A stretch of 64,000 nucleotides of DNA from Pyropia yezoensis (Eukaryota; Rhodophyta; Bangiophyceae; Bangiales; Bangiaceae): positions 38,850,894 through 38,914,893 of the forward strand of contig CM020618.1 of the NCBI GenBank assembly GCA_009829735.1, written 5' to 3'. The position numbers and the translations under genes are program-made. The notes beneath the pieces were generated by a model. It was not told where the DNA came from. It searched no databases and was given only the letters and a program-made list of their open reading frames with translations. Below, in pieces: positions 19,524 through 30,959 of this stretch. How positions within the stretch are numbered: the first letter of the stretch is position 1; each line of letters starts with the position of its first letter.

Positions 19524-22500
19524 GGATGCAAACTGGGGACCGTTGTCGGTCAAGACGGAGTCTGGAGGCCGTAGGCAGCTATCCAGTACTCGCAGAAGGC
19601 TGACGTGACATCCAGAGCCGTGATGGTCCTCAGCGGGATTGCTCGAGTGAACTTGGAGAACCGGTCACAAATGATGAGCAGGTATATGTTGCCACTGGAT
19701 GTTTCAGGTAGGGGCCCCAGGATGTCCATGCTTAAGCTTGCAAAGGGCTCCGCCGCAGGAATAGGCGTAGCTTAGAAGTCTTCTTCCTCTGGGACAACCG
19801 GTTCCTTGCACAAGAACACAAGCCTCCAGGTACTTGTGGACGTCACTGGCCATGGTTTCCCAGTAATAGTGTCGTCTCATGGAAGCATACATCCGTTTGA
19901 TACCAGGATGTCCGGCCTGGGGAGACGAGTGCTCCAGGCGTAGGATGTCAGCTCGTAGGCCCCGGGGTACGTAGACTTGAGTGGCCCCATCGAAGGGTGA
20001 CACCCGTACTAGGAGTCCGTCCGTAGACTCGGAGAAACGACTGTTCCGGTTCAGGTCCATTTGGTGGCGAAGCTCCAAGCATTGAGGATCCGTCAGTTGT
20101 GCCTCCAGCATCCGGTGAATGGTCACCGGTTGATGAGCTTCAGGTGTCTCATACAGGGGAGCGTGCCAGCCACGTCCGACATTCGGGAGGATGAAGCAAG
20201 GTATTTCCTCCGGGATAGGACCGGTATCGGCTGCAGGAGTCTCCAGCCGGACATGGTGTCGGCGCAGTGGTGCTCCTCCCTGCTCTGGTGCACACCTTGT
20301 ACTTGAACTCCGAAAGGCGTAGGCGCCACCGGGCGACCCTTCCTTGACTGCTGTCCATACATAGCAGCCACCTTAGGCTGGCGTGGTCCGTCCGGATGAG
20401 GAACTCTTGTCCTTCAAGATATGGCCGTAACAGGAAGCAAGCCCAGACGACTGCCAAGCACTCGCGCTCGGTCGTGGAATAGTTCTTCTCAGCTGGAGTC
20501 AAGACGCGACTGTAGTAGCCTATCGGGAGGAAGTGCCCATCAGGTTGCTGCTGGAGTAGTGAGCACCCCACCTGGACGCCACAGGCATCCGTCTCCAGAA
20601 CAAACTGGCCCTCCCGCTTGGGTAACGCCAGTACTGGAGTGGTGGTCAGGCGCTTCTTGAGCTCTTCGAAGGCCGCGGTCTGCTTCTCGTCGAACACCGG
20701 GAGTTGTGCGGGAAGCTTCTTGCTGGTCAGCTTGGTCAGTGGCCGGGCAATCAGAGCATAGTCCCGTACGAGCCGGCGATAGACGTTGCACATACCCAGG
20801 AAGCTCTTGAGTTCCGTCTGGGTTTTGGGTTGCCGTGCATGCCGGAGGGCCTTGATGTTCTTCTCATTGACTCGGAGCTCCCCCGGACTCAGCACATGCC
20901 CCAGATACTCCACCTCAGTCTCAAACAGGTGGCACTTCTCGGCCTGGAGGGTAACTCCAGCCTTGGACAGGAGGGCCAGGACCTCCCGAAGGTGCTCCAG
21001 GTGTTCCGCTGGGGTCTTGGAGAAAACGATAATGTCATCCAGGTAGACCAAACATGTTCTCCACCTTAGCCCGGACAGGATGATGTCGATGGCTCTTTGG
21101 AAGGTCGCCGGAGCATTGGTGAGACCAAAAGGAAGACGCTTGCACCGGAATAGTCCCAGGTGGCACGTGAAGGTGGTCTTGTCCTTGTCCTCGTCAGCCA
21201 GAGGGATCTGCCAGTAACCGGCATTACAATCCAGCGTCGAGAAGAGGGTGGCATCACCAAGAAAGTCGAGGCAATCATCCATCCGGGGTATCGGGTATAC
21301 GTCCTTGACTGTCATCTCGTTCAGGCGCCGGTAGTCAACGCAGAAACGGAAGTGACTGCCGGTTTTCGGGACGACTACCACCGGGAAAGCCGACTCGCCA
21401 TCAGACGGCTCGATAACATCCATCTTGAGCATCTTGTTAACCTGCTTCTCAATCTCATCCCGGCGATGAGGTCCGGCCCGATATGGTTGCATGTGCACTG
21501 GCTTAGCTTCCGGCTTGAGTTGAATCCGGTGTAGAGTGGCGTCCATCTTGCCCAGCTCTCCCGACCACAGGTGCCGATATTCCTGGAGAAGCTTCTCCAG
21601 TGCCTCCTTCAAGTCGGGAGGGACATTTTCTTGCTTGACCTTCGGCATCCCGGGTGGTGCTTGTTCGGGTTTCGGAGTAGCGCTGCCAGCCTGCTCTTGC
21701 TTCGGTGGTACGTCTCAGGCCGTCAAGGTCGATGCTAGTTCTTGTTGCAGGTTCAGGAGGTCTTCCTTGCTCATAGCACGGGCGGGTCCCCGGTAAGGCT
21801 CTGCTGTACCAACTCGGGTGCCCTTGGCGAGGGTTATTGGCTTCCGGCTCACGTTGACGATTAGCACCGAGAACGGGGTGTGCCTTTCTACCTTCTTGTG
21901 ATGTCCGTGGGCCAAGTATAACCGGTGTTTCGCCAGAAATTCCTTACGTCCGTAGATCAGGCATTGACCTGCAATCCGGGTCGTTACTTGAACCTTGGTC
22001 TCTGAGCGAGGAGGTAGGAGCACCGGTTTGAAGAGAGTCAAGGTAGAGGGTGGGATGCGTTCCCTCTTGCTCTTGGCTACACGAACCTTGGCGTCCAGAT
22101 GCTCCAATACCGGTGACACAAACCCATGGTTGAACTGGACCTTCCCTTCTCCGGGTAGGATGCTCTTGACATGCTGCTTCTGGAAGTCCCAGCCTAGGAT
22201 GAGGGGGACTGATAGGGTCTTGACTACTAGAAAGGGAAAAAGCATTGGTTCATTGTTGACATAGATGGCGACAGGAAGACGGCCAAGCGGTCGTAGGGTT
22301 TGACCCGAAGCGTCGACGATATGGATCCGGGTAGGCGCTCTCCAGGCATGTCGACGCCAGCCCGGAGGTAACAGGTTCTCAGTGATGACGCTTGGTCCGG
22401 CTCCCGTGTCAACCACCGGCGTAACAGCTTGGGGGAGGCTATCCCCCACACGCATACGAGCATTAATCTTGAGGTTTTCTTTACGCAGGACGAGCAATGT

Positions 22501-22653
22501 CCCCTTGAACAAACAGGGTGTCCAGGCGGCTACCGGTTGAGCAGGTAACCGCCGTCCTTTCTCCCGGCACGCAAGGGGTGAACAGGTAGAAGTACCCTGC
22601 CGTTGGAGATTCGGGAAGACGCTTGGGGAGAGCGCCTGCCCTACTCGTTTTCC
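19524..22653 (-). pseudogene. pol: pol of family 1 copy C (stop between PR and RT, frameshifts in RNase H/integrase)
   Basis: The protease (22512-21715; DTGAGPS) ends at TGA (21715-21717), where copy A has TTA. RT then continues in the same frame to 20149, with VDYRRLNEMTVKD, PFGLTNAPATFQR and the catalytic YLDD, followed by RNase H. Frames then break at single-base deletions relative to copy B: GGG to GG (three times), AAA to AA and CCC to CC between 19560 and 20275. The integrase piece 19704-20126 contains the zinc finger, with its last Cys pair disturbed. Because the deletions all fall in runs of three and cluster beside the gap, some may be consensus errors. Confidence 0.88.
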
Positions 22654-24401
22654 GGGTCCGAGGAGTCCTTAGAGGTTTCGGTCTCCAGGTCAAAGTCCGT
22701 AGGAGCTTCCCTTGCCAGAGCCTCCGTGATGCTCTGTAAGGTTGCCACTCGGATTGCATGTACCTGTGCCTTGTCCATCTTGGAGGGTGCCCGCCGGTCA
22801 ACCCAGTTGACCGCCTTTGCAAACACCAGTCCTTGACGCTTGAGTTTCTCCTGGAGGTCCTTGGGAATGGTCGGGCACTGGTAGGACATGTGATCCTCCT
22901 TCTGGCACAGCCAACAAGACCGGAACCGCTGGTTCTTGACTTGCTTGGGGGCGACCAGGGATGGTTGCTCCTTAGAAACGAAGCCGCCCCACTTGTCCCC
23001 TGACCCCATGGGTGAGGCCTCGCCAACTGCGAGTACCGGTACAGGGCTATCACCTCCCTTATACTTGTCGGGTCCGGGTCGAACTCGCGACAACGGCTTG
23101 CGAGTTGATACCATGGAAGCGTGGAGGGCCCTGGCTTGCCGGTACTTGCCCTGGGTGTAGGCCATCAACTGCTGGAAGGTATGTTCTTGATGTTCCTGGT
23201 TGTAGTTCTCCGCATCCACTTGAAGATATTCAGGAAGCCCTTCCGAGAAGATCATCTTGAGCCTGTCCTCAGGGTAAACGTTGCCACAAGCATCGCTCAT
23301 CTCCCGGACACGACGGGCGAACGCCTCTGGAGTCTCTTGTCTTTCCATGGTTGCCCGGTTCAGCCTGCCGACTGCTTTACGCAGAGAGTCCGCGTCAGCG
23401 TAGTTGGACAGGAGCCAGTTGACCGCCTCCGGATAACTCGCGACGGTACGTCCGACAATGTGTCCGGCAGAGTCTGGTAGAACCTGTGCAAACCGCTGTT
23501 CCGCTTCTCCGGTCATGAAGTTAACCAGGAGGTAGAGAGCCTTGCCCTCGGACACATCGTTGTCATTGCATGCCTTGACAAACCGGCGCAGGAAGGCAAA
23601 GATAAGCGCCGGTCTCTTCCCGGAAAACTTAGGAGGTCCCCCGAAGCTCGGCTGCATTCGCCGGTTCAGGGACGCCATCTTCTTGGCCATCTTCCGGGTG
23701 TAACCTTGGTCTTGGTTCTCCAGCCGGTAGTTACCCCAACACGTGACCTTGTTCAGGGTGGCATCTCCCACTTGGTGGGCAGGGAAGTCAAACTCGACTA
23801 GCCTGCGCCGGGTGGGACCGGGAGATGCATCCCAATCATATCCCTCCTCAGAGCTGGAGGAACTGGTCTCGCTGGTGCTAGAGCGACGGCGATGACGCCG
23901 ACGCCTTCGGCTGCTCCGGTTACCGGTCTTGGAGCTCCCCGCCCCATAGGATGCAAGGGGAGGAAAAGCTTGGCCGGTCCCAGGAGTCAAGGTCTCAGGG
24001 AGACCCGTAGAACCAGTCACAACGGTGCCTCTGGCATCGCTAGTGCCCACAGGAAGAGGTGTATACACCCAGCTGCCATGTGTGGGTCCAGGAGTAAACA
24101 CACCAGGGGCTGTCCCTGGAGGTTGAGGAGTAGAACCGACAGGAGGGAGGCGTCTGCTGCGAGCGGACTCAAACGCCGTTGACCCCGGGGTGGCTCCCAC
24201 AGGAGGAACAGCCGGAGGAACGGGAGCAGGTGGTGCTTGGCCGCCTGTGGACTCCAGTCCGCTACCGGATGTCACACCCAGGTCTGCTTCACCCGTAGGG
24301 AGAACGCCGGGTTGGGCACCGTCCCCCGCGGTGACCAGGGATGCGTCAAGGGACGCGGGGTCTACCCCTTCGGGCACCGTCGTGCCAGGGAGGGTAGCCA
24401 T
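22641..24401 (-). CDS. gag: Gag of family 1 copy C
   Basis: The intact 586-residue ORF starts at ATG 24401 (MATLPGTTVPEG) and has the same domain order as 1469-3229: disordered Pro/Thr-rich N-terminus, Arg/Ser/acidic patch, capsid-like helical core, and CCHC knuckle (CWLCQKEDHMSYQC). The C-terminus reads DPENE instead of DPGNE because of the base change in the frameshift heptamer (22647-22653). Gag could still be made, but Gag-Pol production should be reduced. Confidence 0.9.
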   Translation of the reverse strand: MATLPGTTVPEGVDPASLDASLVTAGDGAQPGVLPTGEADLGVTSGSGLESTGGQAPPAPVPPAVPPVGATPGSTAFESARSRRLPPVGSTPQPPGTAPGVFTPGPTHGSWVYTPLPVGTSDARGTVVTGSTGLPETLTPGTGQAFPPLASYGAGSSKTGNRSSRRRRRHRRRSSTSETSSSSSEEGYDWDASPGPTRRRLVEFDFPAHQVGDATLNKVTCWGNYRLENQDQGYTRKMAKKMASLNRRMQPSFGGPPKFSGKRPALIFAFLRRFVKACNDNDVSEGKALYLLVNFMTGEAEQRFAQVLPDSAGHIVGRTVASYPEAVNWLLSNYADADSLRKAVGRLNRATMERQETPEAFARRVREMSDACGNVYPEDRLKMIFSEGLPEYLQVDAENYNQEHQEHTFQQLMAYTQGKYRQARALHASMVSTRKPLSRVRPGPDKYKGGDSPVPVLAVGEASPMGSGDKWGGFVSKEQPSLVAPKQVKNQRFRSCWLCQKEDHMSYQCPTIPKDLQEKLKRQGLVFAKAVNWVDRRAPSKMDKAQVHAIRVATLQSITEALAREAPTDFDLETETSKDSSDPENE

Positions 24402-24613
24402 GTTGGTCTCTTGACAGCCACAGTCCAGTTGCCTGCGTGTCCAAAGATCGCCAGACCACAAGAGAGGGGTTGGAGAGCCAGGAATGGGATTCCCGTGAAC
24501 GGGTGCAAATAATCCCCAAACCACAGATAAAGACAGAACAGGAACAACCCAACCGCTGCTCCCAAATGTCTCTTCTCAAACACTCCAATCATCCCCCGCT
24601 GCTCCACCAAATA

Positions 24614-25183
24614 TGTGGTATAAAACTCGATCCTCTCAGACACGTGTCAATATCCCTCGGGGGAAAGGGACAGGTAACACAGAAAGGGGAACTACGAGAA
24701 TGGTATGCCTGTTGCCTCACGTGCCTGCTCGCAGAGCAAACAGATACGCACGGTAGTGCACACGGGGAAGAGGAAAGCAAACGCGCAGTTGTCTTTTTCC
24801 TGAGGGCGCGGGCCAAGGGCGCCTCGCTGTCCCTCTTAACGTGCATCTGGGGGAGCCTCGGCACGTTGGCCAGGTAGCCCCCCCATAACCCCGAGTGGCC
24901 CCGACCCGAGTCTAACCTCGTCGGTCGGGGGCCACTATCACTACTAATTCTATTCCCACTCACTAATCTCACACTCGAATTCTCTCAAATCAAGTCCCTC
25001 ACAAGTATGCAAAAACCCATCAGCAATCCCTCTCTCACGTGTGGATAGCGTAGTCCACCGCATCCCAGTGCCGGGCACGGGCCACGGCCGCCAACCATCA
25101 CCACACGGCGGGCGTGTTCTGGCACCTGGTGCCCTCTGGTTGTAGTCCCGGGTCGGCGCCAAGTCGGGGCCAGGGATGCTACA
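24614..25183 (-). repeat. 5' LTR of family 1 copy C (570 bp)
   Basis: It matches 3442-4012 with a one-base deletion in the CTCGTCAGGTCGGG segment and scattered changes. The right flank begins GGAAC, which is the interrupted family-3 pol (GNKRY...). Confidence 0.93.
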
Positions 25184-26702
25184 GGAACAAGAGGTACGTG
25201 CCCCTGTCCCTGGACGAGGTGGTAAAGGCCCAGGCCGAGGACTCCTTCTGCAAGTCGCAGAGGGATACGCTAGATACGGTGGCGGGGACGCGGCTCTTCA
25301 TCGGAGACGATGGCCTCCTCTTGAGGAGCGGGGTAATTCAGGGGACCGAACAACTGGTCGTCCCCGCATCCCTCAAGGACAGTATTCTTGAGAGGGAGCA
25401 TAACGCTCCCACAGGTGGACACCTGGGGTCTAGTAAACTGTACCAGACCCTGAGGACCAGGTACTACTGGCCGTCCATGGTGGTGGACATCTACAAATGG
25501 GTGGCTGCCTGCACAAGTTGTGCGCAGAACCGTCTGATGGAACGGTGGCCTACTACTGCTATGTTACTGTTCTTGGCCAAGTAGCCCTTTGCCGCGTTGG
25601 CAATGGACATCCTTGGGCCCCTGCCAGTGACCGAGGAGGGCAACCAGTACCTCCTGGTCATCTGCGATCGCTTCACGGAGCTTACGCGAGCGATCCCACT
25701 GGCAGAGATCACGGCCATGTCGGTCGTGTCAGCCTTCCTAGATCACTGGGTTGCCGCGTATGGCATCCCGGACAGTCCACTATCGGACAATGGACCGCAA
25801 TTTTCGTCCGTACTGTTTCAGGGAGTGCTGGATATGTTGATGGTTCAGGCAAACTATGCCACCCCCTACCACCCACAAACTAATGGGCAGGTGGAGCGCT
25901 TCAACAAAACTATTGTACGGCAGCTGCGCCACTATGTGAGTGAGCACGTGAAAACGTGGGACCAACACATCTATATCTATTCTTACGACTGCCTACAATT
26001 CGCAGGTTCACTCATCTACCGGGGAAGTACCCCTCGCTTTTGTAACCCCCCGTCGCGTGCGGTCTATTGCCGTACGACGGCCGCTTTTCAACTAGGGAGG
26101 CCGATGGCAGTAGACCTACTCCCACTGAGAGTAAGGCTGAGTTCCCTGCTAGGCTCCAAAAACTCATCCCTAAAGTCAGGGCAGAGATGGACAAAGCGCA
26201 AAAGCGCTAGAAGCGTACTTTTTACAAAAAGATGCGTAAAGCCAAGCACGTCCCCGAGCAGGGTGACTGGGTACTGGCTCACTCACACACCCCAACTGGG
26301 GGTAAGTTGGTGTTCCAGACGAAGGGGCCATACCAGGTCCTTCGTACGGATGGACGGCGGTTCACCATCGAAAGTGACGATGGGGTCCGCACCGTAAATT
26401 GACAGGACGTGGCAAAAGTTGCACCACCTCCTGCAGGCGACCCGGCTGGGGCGCGTGCGCTGAAAGCATGGCGCCTGCCTTAGCTACCTGCGGCCAAACA
26501 GGGCCCGCAGGAGTACGTGCTCGATAAGTTCATCGACCACGGGTGGGATGAGGACACTAACCGCCTCATGTTGAGGGTGCGTTTGTTCGGCTATAAGGCG
26601 AAGGATGATACGTGGGAATACGTGGAAGACCTTCCCGCTGAGAAGGTCCGGGCATACTGCGCCCGGAATGATATCGACCCTAACTGCCCTCCCTCAACGT
26701 GA
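25184..26702 (+). pseudogene. pol: pol 3' part of family 3 copy D: integrase and chromodomain, broken
   Basis: It begins mid-protein (NKRYVPLSLDEVVKAQAED). The zinc finger (HNAPTGGHLG...C-x2-C) is followed by TAG at 25582-25584, where the intact copy has GAG (PAKEPF). The integrase core is then readable (MDILGPLP, LSDNGPQF, NGQVERFNK) up to a frameshift near 25975. Further stops follow, then a readable chromodomain (26517-26702; FIDHGWDEDTN...DDTWEYVEDLP). Compare with 43191-46127. Confidence 0.9.
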
Positions 26703-26813
26703 GTGAAGGCCAAGTGACTGTGCCAAGAGAGTGCTTCAAGTCGAAGTGGTACGCAGAGTGGCTTTCCACTGCAGCCCTAACCCATACACTCTCACAACAA
26801 AGGGAGCTGCCAA

Positions 26814-28757
26814 CTAGGCACGCATGCTCGACTCCCCAACACCACGGCCCTCGCCCTCACGTGGAGGCGAGCGGCGAGACCCACGCCGATAAAGTTCCGC
26901 ACCCGTCGGCGGGGGCGGCGGCTCCAAGTCGGAACCGTCGCGCCCCTCACGGTCGCGCAAGTGGCGACGACCGTGGCTACTCTTCTGCTCGGTCTTGCGC
27001 GCAAGTTGGCGACGCAGACGCCGGACCGACTCCGTCTCCGACGGAGTAGAGGACTCCGAGACGGAATAAGACAACTGGTCTTCCGACACGGAGGGAGACC
27101 GCCGCGAGTAAAGGCGACGACGGCGAGGAGGCGAGTTTGCCCGGCTCGCCCGACGCTTGCCACGCCCAAGTGGGGCTGGCTGGGGCACAATTGACCCAAT
27201 ACGAGCCAACTCGGTCGGCATAAACCCCGCTACCGACTCGCAACTCGCGGTCGCCACAACAGTACGAACGCGCTCCTCAAGTTCAGGAGTCTCGGAAACC
27301 TGAAGGGTTGCAGTCGACGCGGCCAATCAAGAAATGGTGCGCACCAACGTGGTGATCATCATTTCTGAGGTCAAGGGCGTGGCCGGCAATACCAACTTGG
27401 GATAGACCGTCAGGAGGGTGGCCCCCAAGTTGGGGGACACCGGGGTGGAGGACTCAGCGGCGACGCTTATCGGGATGTCCTCGTGCGGCTGGAAAGGGAC
27501 AGAAGGAAGCGGAGGGGCTCGCCGAGTTGGCGGAGCCCGAGAGTAACTGCGACCCCTACTCGGGGCCCCCGCAGTGGGTTGAGTCATGTAGTCATCGTGA
27601 AAGGGCACGGCCATCACGATTGCCTTGTCCGGGGGAGGCGCAGTGTGGCGATCCACCCCCGGGGCATACGGGTAGTCCCCGATGCCCAACCCCTCTCGAA
27701 GTACCACACGGCCGTCGTGAAGTTCACGACCGACCCAGACGAGCTGGCGAAGTGTGCCATCGTCCTTGGGCCCGCGGGAGGAGCGGCGCAACTTGTGCTC
27801 GATGCTCTCCCACTCGATGAGCTTATGAAGACGCAGCATCTCCTCAAGTAGAGTGGGCTGTCCTGTTGAGCACCCCTCAGCAACTAGCTGAGGGGTGAGC
27901 TGTTCCAAACCTCGGATAAGCCGGGGGGCGAGATGCCAGAGCATCCCCCACCGCTGAACGCAAGACACCCAGTTCGACATGACCTCTAGGAGCCACTGGG
28001 TCGCCAACATGGCGAACACCACGTGGTCCGGGCTAGCCGCCAACATGGTGGAGCCGAAGTGATCGAGCAACCGTGGAAGTAAAGCCGGAAAACCGTAGGG
28101 GACCTCAACTTGAGGCCACCACTCGGGCTTCTTAGGGTAGTATTGCTCCTTGCTAGCAGCGGACTGCTGCGGAAGCTCGAGTCGAGCCGAGATCACCAAG
28201 TAGGGACCTCGCCAGAAGTCCTTCTCCATCCGCACATCAAAGTGGTGAGTGTGCGGATCGATGTCGCGAAGGTACGGGGGGCGAGTTGCCACCGCGTCCC
28301 AAGTAAAGGTCGGCACGTCGCCGGTGCCCGGGATAGTACCCCCGCGGTCCACCATGGCCTTGGCCCGCTGCACGTCCTCGACCTCGTCCTCATCCAGGAA
28401 GGCAAACTGGTCCGTCCTGAAGTCGGGAGGAAACCCGACCCTACGGGGGAACTTCTCCCGTGGGCGGTCCCAGACGCGACTCATTGCTGTGCCAAGTCGG
28501 CCACAGCGGAGAACAGTCAACCCCTCATCATACAGAGGCCAAGTGGGGTAAAACCACCGCCCCAAGGCCTCTCATGGGATAACGCGGCCCGTCTCCGGGG
28601 GAGATCCTGCCGCCAACCCAAAGCCGGGTGACGCGGGAGTCTCATCCCCCGGAGCGATCGCGGAGCCCCCGCCGGAAGTCCCGGCGGGCGCTGCATCGTA
28701 GGACGTGTCCTCCATACGTTTATCCAGGGAGTCAGTCTCCACCCCAGGGGTCACCAT
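26814..28757 (-). pseudogene. aORF of family 3 copy D (two in-frame TGA)
   Basis: The 648-codon frame from ATG 28757 (MVTPGVETDSLDKRMEDTS) to the stop at 26814 is interrupted only by TGA at 28572-28574 and TGA at 27327-27329; the second replaces TGG of copy E. It has the same length as the copy E aORF. The core includes GRWFYPTWPLYDEGLTVLRC, RTDQFAFLDEDEVEDV, YYPKKPEWWPQVEVPYGFP and GMLWHLAPRLIRGLEQL. A helical domain and a basic tail with Arg-Ser and Ser-Pro repeats follow, suggestive of RNA binding or nuclear targeting. It stops 111 bp from the pol stop, on the opposite strand. Confidence 0.85.
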
Positions 28758-29092
28758 GGCTCTCCCCAAGTTAGGGAGAGACGACCTGGTTGCAGTTGCA
28801 CGAGACCCACTTCGAGTTGAGGGGGGCTCGGATCGCGGGTAAATGGGTGGCCTCCCCAGCGTGGGGCGGCCCAGGGTAAGGTGAAGAGGATGTGTTGGTG
28901 GTGGTGAGGTGAGTACCGATAAGAGCAAGCTGCCAAGTTGGCAAGCTTGAGGAGAGGGGCGGTCAACGAGACCGCCTCCACGTCCGCGTGACGTACCAGG
29001 GGGACATCAAGTCGCGCCCCCAACGCCGCGATGTGTGGTTCTACGCCCCGTCGCAGGGCCGACCGGGTCGGTCGGAACTGAGGAGAGGGGAG

Positions 29093-29561
29093 TGTGGCAG
29101 TATTGACCCCCAGGTAGGGGGGCAACACGTGCCATGCAAGGGGCGGCAGGCCACTAGCCTGATCCGTTCCTCCCCCTGCATTTGGGTCCATATTCCTTAA
29201 GTTTGGGATAGTTAGCTTAGTAGTAAATCCAACTTGGATTTGAGGGTTTTCTGCATTTATCGACTTGAATTTTCGTGTGGCCCGGTGGGCAGGTGCTGGG
29301 GTGGGAGATTCTGAGTGGCGAGATTCTGAGGGGACCCTGGGGGGATAAGGGGAGGGACAGCGGGGCTTGGCCTTGCTTCCCCGTCCCGACCAAGAAACTG
29401 TTGGACCACACACCATCTTCTTGTTTGTTAGTGGGGGGATTGCCCCACAACAGGGACAGAGTGTGTGCGACTTGCACTTCTTCCGGTTCCCCCGACACGG
29501 GAGGCAGCCCTTGCGCACCGCCCCAACTTGGGTGTCGCGTGCGCGAGTGGTTCTTGCCACA
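29093..29561 (+). repeat. 3' LTR of family 3 copy D (469 bp)
   Basis: It runs from TGTGGCAG to TTGCCACA, flanked on the left by a purine-rich tract. The right flank (ATACGC...) is inside a decayed minus-strand coding sequence. Confidence 0.92.
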
Positions 29562-30420
29562 ATACGCGGCGAGTTTAGCGGCATTCTTGAGTCGATACCC
29601 ATCTCGGAGACGCCGGAAATCTCGCATACCGGCGCCCCGGTGGAGGTTGACGGCTGGAGTGTCTGCGCGCTCATACTTCCGAGCAAGCATGAGGTCCGCT
29701 TGCTTCGCTTCAAGGAAGTCGTAGCGCTTGACAGCGATGCGGTGGAGCCGCTTGAGGTAGAGCACGAGGGAGGAGTGGTACTCCTCCATATCTGTCGACG
29801 TGTAGGTAGTATGGCTATGGTAGGCGTCGGAGGCCTCGTTGACAGCTTCTTGCAGCCAGTAGCATATCTGATAGAGGGCGTTCGCCTCCATTCGATCGCG
29901 GATGTTGTCGGTAAAGGACGACAATAAGGTGATGTCGGTCGGCTCAAAGGGGACCGGAAGCCCGTCCGACTTGACAGCCCTCGCTGGAATCTCAAAGTCT
30001 TTGAGGTAGTCGCCGGGCTTGCCGATCTTAATCTAGGTGAGTCCATGTATGGGCTCGTCGGTTTGTCGTCCTCGGAGGACGACGGGGACGGAGGGGGGCG
30101 AGGCCCGCCGCCGCCCTGGTCGGACTCGTCGGAAGACGAGGCGTCGGGGGTCGCATCAGGGCCGCCCCCGCCCCCGTCGTCCGCGTCATCCTTTCGGCCG
30201 CTTCCCCCCGCGCCGCTCGTATGCGCCGCTCCGTCGCTGGCCCGTCTGGAGTGAAGGGCACCTTGGCCTTCCTCACTTGCATGGACCGCCGGGGGGTCTA
30301 TCCTTGGCCGCCTCGGTGAGGGCCTGGACCTGACCCAAGGCCTCAGCGAGCTTACTCCGAAGTTCAGAGATGACCTCCGCCTGGGTGAGGTCGTCCCCCC
30401 GCCCAGAGCCCGAGCCCATC
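29562..30420 (-). pseudogene. unrecognised decayed coding sequence interrupted by a family-3 LTR
   Basis: On the minus strand there is a start-like segment (ATG near 30413; MGSGSGRGDDLTQAEVISEL) with a heptad-like coiled coil (about 30300-30400). An acidic Ser-rich patch (SSSDESDQ, SSSEDDKP; 30050-30150) follows in another frame. Then a well-formed helical segment (KIGKPGDYLKDFEIP... to KRYDFLEAKQADLMLARKYERAD, 30035-29670, and on to 29562) lies in a third arrangement. Frame changes at about 30270 and 30030 may be indels or unannotated introns (a GTGAGG donor and a CCTAG acceptor are present). The order coiled coil, acidic region, helical domain would fit a gag-like or a host protein. I do not recognise the family. 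Confidence 0.45.
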
Positions 30421-30959
30421 CCTGGCGTGGACACAAGGGAGAACAGCGCCAACCCACAGGCACGCAGCCTGGGAAGCCCCCGCTACGCGGCGTTGCGCCG
30501 CGGAGAGGGGGCGGACGTGCTGCGCTGTGGCCAGCGTGGGGAGCCGCTTCGGGCGGCCCCTCTTGTGGCCCCTCGCTCCGCCCCCCCTCCCACGGCCGCT
30601 CTTGCCGTGGCCCGCCGCTGCTTCCCAGTGTCGTCGGCTCGTGGGGCCCCCACACCCCCCTTCCTCGCGAGGTGCCAGGCGAGGACGGGCCACGCAGGGT
30701 GGGGGTGTGGACGCACCCCCCCCTCGCAAAACTGCCGCAGAGATGGTCCCGCCGGGCAGACGGTCCGCGTGTGGTGGCGGTCGCGAGGAGAGGAAATTCC
30801 AGATCCCCACATGGTTGCACAATTAGGCGTATATATGTAATGCCGAAAGCGGAGTCGTCCCCAACCTTCTCGGTCTTGCCGTCCACGACGGATAACCCGA
30901 AGGCAGAGGGCAGCCATCAGGCTTGCACAGCGGAGCGTACGGGAAGAGACTATTGTTTG
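30421..30959. other. no gene recognised
   Basis: GC-rich sequence with overlapping open frames on both strands but no motif, domain or convincing start. Nothing further could be supported. Confidence 0.5.

Larger units (their letters stand above)
19524..25183 (-). mobile_element. Ty3/gypsy retrotransposon, family 1, copy C
   Basis: On the minus strand it reads 5' LTR (24614-25183), primer site (24594-24609), gag (22641-24401), PR, RT, RNase H and partial integrase up to the gap. It is very close to copies A and B but carries a TGA between PR and RT, an altered frameshift heptamer and five single-base deletions in the last 770 bp next to the gap. Its LTR end at 25183 abuts the middle of an oppositely oriented family-3 pol, as expected if copy C inserted there. 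Confidence 0.92.
25184..29561 (+). mobile_element. Ty3/gypsy retrotransposon, family 3, copy D (3' half)
   Basis: It contains, in order, plus-strand integrase/chromodomain remains (25184-26702), the convergent minus-strand aORF (28757-26814), a 335-bp aORF leader with a polypurine tract (GAGGAGAGGGGAG at 29080-29092) and the 3' LTR (29093-29561). The layout and spacings equal those of 40330-48544 in opposite orientation. The left end is the insertion point of family 1 copy C, so the 5' half lies beyond copy C or is lost. Confidence 0.9.

Noticed and set aside
27327-28574. TGA read as tryptophan (alternative genetic code), since two TGA replace TGG
   Set aside because: Other TGA codons replace TTA or an Arg codon (21715, 28572), the recognisable genes use TGG for Trp, and decay of transposon copies explains the stops.
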